Assembly (NCBI GenBank): GCA_012032975.1
Contig: JAAUPU010000084.1
Span: 1 to 8,337 of the forward strand
From: Caldilineaceae bacterium
Lineage (GTDB): Bacteria; Chloroflexota; Anaerolineae; Caldilineales; Caldilineaceae
Length of the DNA: 8,337 bases
Direction of reading: 5' to 3'
This document shows positions 1-5,393 of the stretch, piece after piece (position 1 is the first letter of the stretch; every line of letters starts with the position of its first letter). The position numbers and the translations under genes were made by a program. The notes under the pieces were generated by a model, which was given only the letters and a program-made list of their open reading frames with translations, did not search any database and had not been told where the DNA came from.

Positions 1-2
1 CG

Positions 3-236
3 GATGAGCCGGCCAATGAAGCAACGGAGGTTTCCGCACCAGCTCCTGATCGATCGCGCGTCCAACCGCGCAATGAATCGCTCGAATCCGAATTAGCAGG
101 CGAATTGGAGCAAATGGACGACGACACGACTGCGCAGCCGGAAGTCGAAGCCGAAGAGACGGTGAACGATCCTGATGCCGACGACGGAAACGATCCGGAA
201 ATGAAACGATTGCTCGACGAATTGGCGCGGGCCTGA
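3..236 (+). CDS. C-terminal tail of an unidentified acidic protein (5' partial)
   Basis: An open frame runs from the window edge to TGA at 234-236 and gives 77 residues with no start in view. About a third of the residues are Asp or Glu (25 of 77). Pro and Ala are common too, and the end is a short amphipathic stretch (EMKRLLDELARA) that looks helical. No catalytic motif, membrane segment or signal is present, so this is probably a disordered acidic tail of a longer protein. The low complexity does not allow a family call. It converges on dksA with only 33 bases between the two stops. The frame is believable because it stays open to the edge and ends neatly before the next gene, but the function is unknown. 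Confidence 0.55.
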   Translation, partial: DEPANEATEVSAPAPDRSRVQPRNESLESELAGELEQMDDDTTAQPEVEAEETVNDPDADDGNDPEMKRLLDELARA

Positions 237-269
237 CCGGCAACCGGCCGCAAAAACCAATCAGCTAGA

Positions 270-686
270 TTATTCGTCCCGGTACACTTTTTCCCGGCGC
301 TCATGCCGTTCCTGGGCTTCAATCGAAAGCGTAGCGATCGGACGCGCGTCGAGCCGTTTCAGGCTGATCGGTTCGCCGGTTTCTTCGCAGTAACCATAGC
401 TGCCATCCTCGATCCGGCGCAGCGCCGAATCGATCTTCGCGATCAGCTTCCTTTGCCGGTCACGGGCGCGCAATTCGATCGAACGGTTGGTTTCCGACGA
501 GGCGCGATCAGCCATGTCAGGCAATTTGTCGCTCTGATCCTGGAGCGCGTCCAAAGTCTCGCGCGATTCTTTCAGGATTTCTGCTTTCCAGCCGAGCAAT
601 TTCCGCTTGAAATAGTCGCGCTGGCGATCGTTCATGAACGGCTCGCGGTCGCTCGGAACATAATTCTTTTCAATCGTGTCTGGCAT
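270..686 (-). CDS. dksA: RNA polymerase-binding transcription factor DksA, single-cysteine alphaproteobacterial type
   Basis: DksA enters the secondary channel of RNA polymerase and, with ppGpp, tunes rRNA and amino-acid promoters during the stringent response. The 138 residues follow the family layout: an N-terminal helix from MNDRQRDYFKRKLL (18-31), a coiled coil of about 33-93, and a C-terminal globular part. The coiled-coil tip keeps the functional residues as DMADRA, with D57, D60 and A62 matching the DxxDxA of E. coli. The globular part carries GYCEETGEPISLKRLDARP, where only C100 remains of the four zinc-binding cysteines; the others are T103, S121 and A124. Single-cysteine DksA proteins are known in alphaproteobacteria, so this is a lineage trait, not damage. 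The ATG at 684-686 is preceded by a modest GGAAG and a good promoter candidate. The neighbouring oxidoreductase lies upstream on the same strand, 182 bases away, and is probably a separate unit. Confidence 0.95.
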   Translation of the reverse strand: MPDTIEKNYVPSDREPFMNDRQRDYFKRKLLGWKAEILKESRETLDALQDQSDKLPDMADRASSETNRSIELRARDRQRKLIAKIDSALRRIEDGSYGYCEETGEPISLKRLDARPIATLSIEAQERHERREKVYRDE

Positions 687-718
687 TACCGGCTTCCGTT
701 CACGGTTGAAGTTGCGGC

Positions 719-747
719 CTTATAGCTGTCACTTGGGCAAGCCACAA
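719..747 (-). promoter_or_regulatory. Candidate sigma-70 type promoter of dksA
   Basis: On the minus strand, TTGTGG (747-742) is followed by a 17-base spacer and TATAAG (724-719). The predicted start near 712 would leave a leader of about 25 bases before the dksA ATG. Spacing is ideal, and a TTG-rich -35 box is usual in alphaproteobacteria. A 10-base palindrome, CAAGGCCTTG at 745-754, overlaps the upstream edge of the -35 box and could be an operator or chance. This is inference from sequence only. Confidence 0.5.
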
Positions 748-868
748 GGCCTTGATGCAATTGCGATTAGCAATGTTTCAGAAGGATCGTTTTGTATCCG
801 TAACAAAAAATTTTCGTGAAGCGCCGAGGCGACTGCGGAGGGCGATTTTTGCCAGGCAGGGTATCCAG
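748..868. other. Spacer between the FAD oxidoreductase and dksA
   Basis: This AT-richer spacer lies downstream of the oxidoreductase stop and upstream of the dksA promoter. It has no open frame with recognisable content. No clear hairpin followed by a T run is visible for the oxidoreductase on the minus strand; a short AT-rich tract around 806-815 is the only feature noticed. Confidence 0.4.
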
Positions 869-1342
869 CTAGCCGGCGCGACGGGCGCGGCGTTCGTCGA
901 TCCAGTCGCGTAACCGCATGTGCCAGTAACTGGCCTGCACCGCTACACGGCTGCCGAACCCGCCGGCCCAGACCGGCGCAAATGGCGCAAACAGGCGATA
1001 ACGATCATCGTCATTGGCGATCGCGGACGCAATGAGCATCCCCGCCATCGCCGTCGTGTTGATACCATGGCCGCCAAAGGCCGTGGCGCACCAGACGCCG
1101 TCGCCAAGCTTGCGGATCAGCGGCATCTTGTGCACCGCATATCCCATGGTTCCGGCCCAGGCATGGGTGATCTCCATGTCCTGCAGTTGCGGATATACGG
1201 ACAGCATGTCCCGCTTCAGTTTTTGCGCAAGATCCGAGGGTTCGCTGCGCCTTGTGGTGATGCGGCCGCCCCAGATCAGCCGCCGCTGATCGCCAGCGAC
1301 CACGATCCTGTAATAATCACTGGCGCGGCGCGTGTCGCCGAT
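869..1342 (-). CDS. FAD-dependent oxidoreductase of the DAO family, C-terminal part (truncated at a junction)
   Basis: This is the C-terminal third of a DadA/PuuB-like amine or amino-acid oxidoreductase. These enzymes oxidise an amine with FAD and usually span about 420-440 residues; about 158 are seen here. Family signatures are IGDTRRASDYYR at the broken end, then RRLIWGGRIT, a substrate-domain stretch AWAGTMGYAVHKMPLI, and the FAD-binding WCATAFGGHGINTTAMAGM near the end. A GTG at 1301-1303 could be taken as a start, but family-like sequence continues in frame upstream to about 1342, so the gene is cut and does not start there. At that point the sequence switches directly to metY on the other strand. 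Substrate cannot be told, because most of the substrate-binding half is missing. The protein style and the dksA neighbour fit a sphingomonad-like alphaproteobacterium. Confidence 0.85.
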   Translation of the reverse strand: MGDTRRASDYYRIVVAGDQRRLIWGGRITTRRSEPSDLAQKLKRDMLSVYPQLQDMEITHAWAGTMGYAVHKMPLIRKLGDGVWCATAFGGHGINTTAMAGMLIASAIANDDDRYRLFAPFAPVWAGGFGSRVAVQASYWHMRLRDWIDERRARRAG

Positions 1343-1345
1343 TGA
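1337..1345. other. Junction between two unrelated gene fragments
   Basis: Reading leftward on the minus strand, homology to a FAD oxidoreductase stops at about 1340-1342. Reading rightward on the plus strand, homology to MetY starts at NAFLIL, from 1345. Both genes are broken in mid-domain within a few bases of each other, with no insertion sequence, target duplication or spacer between them. The simplest explanation is a chimeric assembly join. A real deletion or recombination is possible but would also have to explain the change in codon use. Confidence 0.8.
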
Positions 1346-1794
1346 ACGCCTTCCTCATCCTGCAGGGCATCGAGACGCTGGCGCTGCGCATGGACCGCAT
1401 CTGCGACAACGCGCTGAAGATCGCGCAGCACCTGCAGCAGCACGCCAAGGTGGGCTGGGTCAAGTACGCGGGCCTGAGCGACCACCCCGACCACGCGCTG
1501 GTGCAAAAGACCATGGGTGGCCGCGCCAGCGGCATCATCAGCTTTTGGCGTGCAGGGCGGCATCAGCGGCGGCGCGCGCTTCCAGGACGCGCTGAAGCTG
1601 TTCACGCGGCTGGTCAACATCGGCGACGCCAAGTCGCTGGCCTGCCACCCGGCCAGCACCACACACAGCCAGTTGAATGATGATGAACTGATGAGCGCCG
1701 GCGTACTGCCGACTTCGTTCGCTTGAGCATCGGCATCGAGGACATCGACGATATCCTCTGGGACTTGGATCAGGCGCTTGCTGCGGCGGTATAA
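1345..1794 (+). pseudogene. metY: O-acetylhomoserine sulfhydrylase (MetY), C-terminal part with two frameshifts
   Basis: MetY is a PLP enzyme of the Cys/Met metabolism family that makes homocysteine from O-acetylhomoserine and sulfide. Only the C-terminal part, about 150 residues, is present; the PLP lysine and N-terminal two thirds lie beyond the junction. Typical segments are NAFLILQGIETLALRMDR, HPDHALVQK, ARFQDALKLFTRLVNIGDA, KSLACHPASTTH and SIGIEDIDDIL. Reading it through needs two corrections: one T too many in the T4 run at 1543-1546, and one T missing near 1714-1715, after which the frame runs to TAA at 1792-1794. Both lie in short T runs, which suggests sequencing error more than decay. 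Codons up to about 1660 almost all end in G or C; after that they become mixed like metX. It sits 84 bases before metX in the same direction, the usual metY-metX order. Confidence 0.85.
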
Positions 1795-1801
1795 GGTGAC
1801 A

Positions 1802-1852
1802 GGATGGCGGGATGGCGGGATGACATTGACGTCTGCCCGTCCCCTCATCCCG
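1802..1852 (+). repeat. GGATGGCG tandem repeat and nested inverted repeat in the metY-metX spacer
   Basis: The unit GGATGGCG occurs twice in tandem and starts a third time (1802-1823). The end of this array, CGGGATGA (1816-1823), can pair with TCATCCCG (1845-1852). Inside, GACG (1828-1831) can pair with CGTC (1838-1841) around a 6-base loop. The result is a nested hairpin ending 26 bases before the metX ATG. There is no T run after it, so it is not a classical terminator. It could shape the message between the two genes or be a slippage product. An in-frame ATG at 1804 lies inside the repeat and is not favoured as the metX start. Confidence 0.4.
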
Positions 1853-1878
1853 TCAGGTTGTCTCACAAGGATACACGC

Positions 1879-3120
1879 ATGACAACGGACGTTTCTGCCG
1901 AAGGCTCGGCTGGCATTGTAGAGCAGAAATTCTTTACCTTTGCCGTGGATGAGCCATTCTGTCTTGAGAGCGGCGCCACGCTCAGCCCAGTGAAGATTGC
2001 ATACGAGACCTATGGCCGTCTCAACGCGGATCGCACCAACGCCATCCTGATCGGCCACGCGCTGAGCGGCAGCGGTCACGCCGCAGGCTATCACTGCGCG
2101 GAAGATGACAAACCGGGCTGGTGGGATGAATGCATCGGACCGGGCAAGGCGTTCGACACCGACCGCTTCTTTGTGATTTGCAGCAACGTTCTGGGCAGTT
2201 GCTATGGTTCGACAGGTCCGGGCAGCATGGACCCACGGACCGGCAAGCGCTACGGTTTGAACTTTCCGGTCGTGACCATCGGTGACATGGTGCGCGCCCA
2301 GGTTCGTCTCATCGACCATCTGGGAATCGATCGGTTGCTGTGCGTTGCCGGAGGTTCGATGGGCGGTATGCAAGTGCTGGAATGGGCGGCGCGCCATCCA
2401 ACTCGCCTGGCCTCGGCGATCCCGTTGGCGACAACCGCCCATCACAGCCCCATGTTGATCGCGTTCAGCGAAGTGGGTCGGCAGGCCATCTATGCCGACC
2501 CGGCCTGGAATAATGGCGACTACTATCAGGCTATGCAGAAACCAGATGCCGGGCTGGCTGTCGCGCGGATGGTGGGGCACATCACCTATCTGAGCGAAGA
2601 GTCCATGCACCAAAAGTTTGGCCGCCGTCTGCGCAATCTGGAGCGCTACGGCTATGAATTTCAGACCGAGTTCGAGATCGAGAGCTATCTAAAATATAAC
2701 GGCAACAGTTTCACACGTCGCTTCGACGCCAACAGCTACCTGTATGTCACGAAGGCGCTGGATTACTTCGATCTGAGCCAGCCAACTGGCTCGATCGCCG
2801 CGGCCTTTGTCGATTCCACCCATATCAAATTTCTGATCGTCAGCTTTACCAGCGACTGGCTCTATCCGAGCTATCACAGCAAAGAACTCGTAGGTGCGCT
2901 GACCGCGGCCGGCGCCGATGTGACCTACTTGGACATCAAAAGCAGCTGGGGTCACGATGCCTTTTTGCTGGAGGTGGAGACGATGACCAAATTGCTCGGA
3001 AGTTTCCTGGGCCGCCTCGTGAAAGAGGAGCGCATCGCACCGCCGCCTGCTGAATTGACGGTTCTCACCCCAGATGCTGGTCATCCTGATGCGACCCTGG
3101 CACTCGAGCCTATTCCGTGA
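1879..3120 (+). CDS. metX: Homoserine O-acetyltransferase MetX
   Basis: MetX is an alpha/beta-hydrolase fold enzyme that transfers an acyl group, normally acetyl from acetyl-CoA, to homoserine as the first step of methionine synthesis. The 413 residues include the oxyanion region ALSGSGHAAG (61-70), GWWDECIGPGKAFDT (80-94), SNVLGSCYGSTGP (102-114) and DPRTGKRYGLNFP (118-130). The nucleophile is S160 in GGSMGGMQ, and the triad is completed by D326 in SDWLYP and H359 in GHDAF. The start at 1879 is chosen because AAGGA lies about 8 bases upstream and the upstream extension to 1804 falls in repeats with no family-like sequence. The gene is intact, unlike its neighbours. Its stop overlaps the GTG of metW, and a metY fragment precedes it. 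The signature region resembles acetyl-type more than succinyl-type enzymes, but acyl specificity was not tested. Confidence 0.95.
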   Translation: MTTDVSAEGSAGIVEQKFFTFAVDEPFCLESGATLSPVKIAYETYGRLNADRTNAILIGHALSGSGHAAGYHCAEDDKPGWWDECIGPGKAFDTDRFFVICSNVLGSCYGSTGPGSMDPRTGKRYGLNFPVVTIGDMVRAQVRLIDHLGIDRLLCVAGGSMGGMQVLEWAARHPTRLASAIPLATTAHHSPMLIAFSEVGRQAIYADPAWNNGDYYQAMQKPDAGLAVARMVGHITYLSEESMHQKFGRRLRNLERYGYEFQTEFEIESYLKYNGNSFTRRFDANSYLYVTKALDYFDLSQPTGSIAAAFVDSTHIKFLIVSFTSDWLYPSYHSKELVGALTAAGADVTYLDIKSSWGHDAFLLEVETMTKLLGSFLGRLVKEERIAPPPAELTVLTPDAGHPDATLALEPIP

Positions 3121-3774
3121 ACGAACCTTCAGCGTCGGACGCGGCTGATCTGGTTTCGCAGGAACAGAAGTGGTATCCTCCGCTGCGCGCCGATCTGCAG
3201 ATCGTCGCCGACCTGATCCCCGAAGGCGTCAAGGCCCTCGACCTCGGCTGTAGTGATGGCGCGCTCCTGGAATATTTGGTTACCCACAAACGAGTAAAAG
3301 GCCGCGGCATTGAACTGAGCGAAGCAGGCGTCCTGGCCTGCGTGCGTCGCGGGTTGAGCGTCCGCCAGGGCAATCTGGAAGAGGGTCTTGCCGACTATCC
3401 AGAGTCCAGCTTCGACTATGTGATCCTCTCTCAGACGTTGCCCTACCTCGACGACCCCGCCATGATCCTCAATGAGATGTTGCGCGTAGGCAGGCACGCC
3501 ATCGTCAGCTTCCCGAAACTGGGGATACTGGCGTTGTCGGCTGCATCTGCTGTTCGAGCTGGCCGCCATGCCCCGGCGCGACCTGCCTCAACGTTGGTAC
3601 GATGTTCCCCGCTGGCAGGCGTTCACGGTCACCGATTTCGGCAACTATTGCCATCAGATCGGCATCCGCATCGACAATCAAGTCTATGTCGCGAACCATC
3701 ACGTCGTCGCGATTCGTGTCTTCAAGAACCTGCTGGCGACTACGGCAGTTTTTGAGTTGTCCAAATCGCCATAG
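3117..3774 (+). pseudogene. metW: MetW, methionine biosynthesis partner of MetX, with one frameshift
   Basis: MetW is a small SAM-methyltransferase-fold protein encoded next to MetX and required for full homoserine acylation in several bacteria. The first frame gives LDLGCSDGALLEYL (41-54, the SAM-binding loop with Ser in place of the usual Gly), GIELSEAG (65-71 region), NLEEGLADYP and VILSQTLPYLDDP (102-114), then IVSFP. There the frame breaks. The next frame continues with WGYWRCRLHLLFELAAMPRR, LPQRWYDVPRW, FTVTDF and FKNLL to TAG at 3772-3774. Removing one A from the AAA at 3516-3518 restores SFPNWGYWR and a protein of about 218 residues, close to family length. All conserved blocks survive, so a sequencing error or a very recent lesion is more likely than old decay. 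The GTG start overlaps the metX TGA in the string GTGA, so translation is probably coupled. Confidence 0.85.
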
Positions 3775-4113
3775 ACACTGCGCGATCTGTTGAGAGATGC
3801 CAATCAAACTGACCAATCCGACTGAGGGAAAGGCAAATCAGATTGACTTCACCAACCATGATCCGGGTTTGGCTGCCGATCTGATTTGTTTGTGGGGCGT
3901 CAAGAATTGGAAGATCTGTCTATGCACTGGCTGCCTGGTTTCGGGCCCCACTAGCTGACAGAGTTCACGACGGCTCTGGACCGCGTTCTACATCGGAGTT
4001 ACCAAAAGGGATTCAGTCTCACAGCGACCGCATTGCTGCCGAACATGAAGACTACGATTGCCTTTGCACTCGAGGGCCAGCCACTGATTGGGGGAGCGGG
4101 TGATTGAGCGTCG
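3775..4113. other. Gene-free stretch between metW and the Rpn nuclease gene
   Basis: These 339 bases separate two convergent genes. A perfect 10-base inverted repeat, CAAATCAGAT (3834-3843) and ATCTGATTTG (3879-3888), brackets 35 bases; it could form a long-loop hairpin but has no T run. An open stretch at 3955-4104 (50 codons, stop at 4105-4107) follows an in-frame TAG and has no start; its residues (for example RSYQKGFSLTATALLPN) were not recognised, so it may be the relic of a decayed gene or chance. No tRNA, CRISPR or clear terminator was seen. Confidence 0.45.
3834..3888. repeat. 10-base inverted repeat downstream of metW
   Basis: The arms CAAATCAGAT and ATCTGATTTG match perfectly across a 35-base spacer, 60 bases after the metW stop. 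Position between convergent genes would suit a weak bidirectional hairpin, but the loop is long and the stem AT-rich, so chance or a degraded element end is equally possible. Confidence 0.3.
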
Positions 4114-5106
4114 TTAGTTGTCTGGTCCAGCCTCATGTGATGCAATCACCTCGATCAGTTGCTGTTGGCTCAGTCCGGTCACGTCAGCGATGACAGAGAG
4201 GTCATACCCTTTGTCATACAAGGCTAGAACGATTTCTCTGCGTTCGGCTTGACGCCCCTGCTCAATTCCCTGCTCAATTCCCTGCTCAATTCCCTGCTCA
4301 ACGCCTTCCATACGGCCTTCTGCGAGTCCTTCGGCACGCGCCTGTTCACGGATGGCCTGCTTTTCACGTTCAATGGTGTGGATCAACATGGTGCTTACCT
4401 CCTCTTTGCTGCGATATTCTCGCTCCAACTCATCGAAATCCGCCTGTGCGACCTGTCCATATGCTGCCAGTTGCCGGAACCAGTTGACGAACAACGAGAT
4501 AGCGCGGCGGTCTTGCTCCCGATCAAACAACGCCAGTGTCTCATACACCAGTTCCTCGAGATTGTAGTGGGACTCGGCGAGGAATAGCGTCGAGACAATG
4601 TTGCGGATGCCCAACAGCTGCTGTCGGCTGTACTCGTTTTCCGCAATTTTGAAGTACTCGAAATGGAGAGCGAAATCGCCCAACGAAGGCTCCGGCTGGA
4701 TCAGGTCGGCGATGTGGGTCGGCGCGTTCCAACGCTGGCTGCCATTGTAGAGCACGATCGGGAAGACTGGTGGCAACTTTTCTGAACGTCCCTGGCCTTC
4801 CATCAGATCCATGTACAGGTTGGTGATGTAATTCAGCACCCGCAACGCCATCCAGCGATCCACGGTGGACTGGAACTCGAGCAACACGTAGACGTAAAGC
4901 TCACCCTCACCGAAGGGCAGTCGATAGATGAGGTCGCTCTCGGTCTCCTTGTAATGTTCGGAGACGAAAGATTTATCCAACGTTTCAGCGCGACTGAAAT
5001 CCAGCCCGGCCACCCAGGGCTGATCGACGAATGTCTCCATCAGCTGCCGGAAAATGGTCGGGTTGGAAAAGAGTCGCTTGTACCCACTGTCGTGGACGTT
5101 TGGCAT
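4114..5106 (-). CDS. Rpn family recombination-promoting nuclease / PD-(D/E)XK putative transposase
   Basis: The 330-residue product belongs to the Rpn/Transposase_31-like group, whose members are DNA endonucleases of the PD-(D/E)XK fold that stimulate RecA-independent recombination and are often annotated as transposases. Family marks are the N-terminal HDSGYKRLFSNP (5-16) and the nuclease core ESDLIYRL (56-63) with D58, followed by YVLLEFQS (73-80) with E77 and Q79. Next come MALRVLNYITNLY (86-98) and LPPVFPIVLYNG (111-122). A charged coiled segment (about 225-290) ends in a GIEQ repeat. The C-terminus, GYDLSVIADVTGLSQQQLIEVI, resembles the short helical tail seen in many members. ATG at 5104-5106 is preferred over upstream TTG-type starts because the family sequence begins there and AGAGAG precedes it. 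No terminal inverted repeats flank the gene, as expected for this group. It appears intact. Confidence 0.88.
   Translation of the reverse strand: MPNVHDSGYKRLFSNPTIFRQLMETFVDQPWVAGLDFSRAETLDKSFVSEHYKETESDLIYRLPFGEGELYVYVLLEFQSTVDRWMALRVLNYITNLYMDLMEGQGRSEKLPPVFPIVLYNGSQRWNAPTHIADLIQPEPSLGDFALHFEYFKIAENEYSRQQLLGIRNIVSTLFLAESHYNLEELVYETLALFDREQDRRAISLFVNWFRQLAAYGQVAQADFDELEREYRSKEEVSTMLIHTIEREKQAIREQARAEGLAEGRMEGVEQGIEQGIEQGIEQGRQAERREIVLALYDKGYDLSVIADVTGLSQQQLIEVIASHEAGPDN
4258..4305 (-). repeat. 12-base in-frame tandem repeat inside the Rpn gene
   Basis: The plus-strand unit CTGCTCAATTCC occurs three times exactly (4258-4293), followed by a degenerate fourth copy ending in AACGCC (4294-4305). 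On the coding strand it encodes repeated GIEQ in the coiled C-terminal region. The 12-base period keeps the frame, so copy number can change by slippage without breaking the gene. Similar EG/EQ-rich repeats are common in this nuclease family. Confidence 0.85.
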
Positions 5107-5144
5107 GGCACTCTCTAAAGAATAGTGTACCCCAACGGAGACCG

Positions 5145-5375
5145 TCGCTTTGGGAAATCGCGATGTTGATTCAGAAAGAGCGAGTAAAGGTCGAGACGAC
5201 TTGACTGTCATTTTTGAACCTGGTCGTCCAGGCCAACCAGATTCACCTGCGCGCCATCACACCGCAGATTGCCGCGCTTTCGACACAATTCACATCGACG
5301 CTCAATGAGGACGCCGCTGACCGCATCATCGTTGCCACAGCGTATTCCGAAAACATTCTGGTAAATGGCAAACGA
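5145..5375 (+). pseudogene. Remnant of a VapC-type PIN domain toxin
   Basis: VapC toxins are PIN-domain ribonucleases of type II toxin-antitoxin systems. One frame reads SLWEIAMLIQKERVKVETT, a TGA at 5202-5204, then LSFLNLVVQANQIHLRAITP, QIAALSTQF and NEDAADRIIVATAYSE. SLWEIA-L and DRIIVATA with the preceding acidic residue are the usual PIN landmarks, in the right order and spacing. The N-terminal third with the first catalytic Asp is missing upstream of 5145, no antitoxin gene is visible, and after LVNGKR the similarity fades before the aminotransferase stop at 5394. The piece overlaps the upstream leader of the Rpn gene on the opposite strand. A TGA in place of TGG could be a sequencing error, but the missing N-terminus shows a true fragment. 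The family call rests on motif recognition. Confidence 0.65.
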
Positions 5376-5393
5376 TCTCCCGGCGTCTTGGTT

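Noticed and set aside
237..269. Terminator between the acidic protein and dksA
   Set aside because: Only a 4-base CCGG pairing around CAA is visible with no T run, too weak to call.
1301..1342. GTG at 1301-1303 as the true start of a short oxidoreductase
   Set aside because: Family-like sequence (IGDTRRASDYYR) continues in frame upstream to about 1342, so the gene is truncated there.
1276..2613. 445-codon minus-strand open frame, the longest in the left half
   Set aside because: It lies antisense to metY and metX, crosses the chimeric junction and has no recognisable domain; it is a by-product of GC-rich codon use on the other strand.
4258..4305. Short direct repeats as a possible CRISPR array
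   Set aside because: The units are 12 bases, contiguous without spacers, and encode GIEQ in frame.
5202..5204. In-frame TGA in the PIN remnant as a selenocysteine codon
   Set aside because: PIN toxins are not selenoproteins, no SECIS-like structure was seen, and the gene already lacks its N-terminus.
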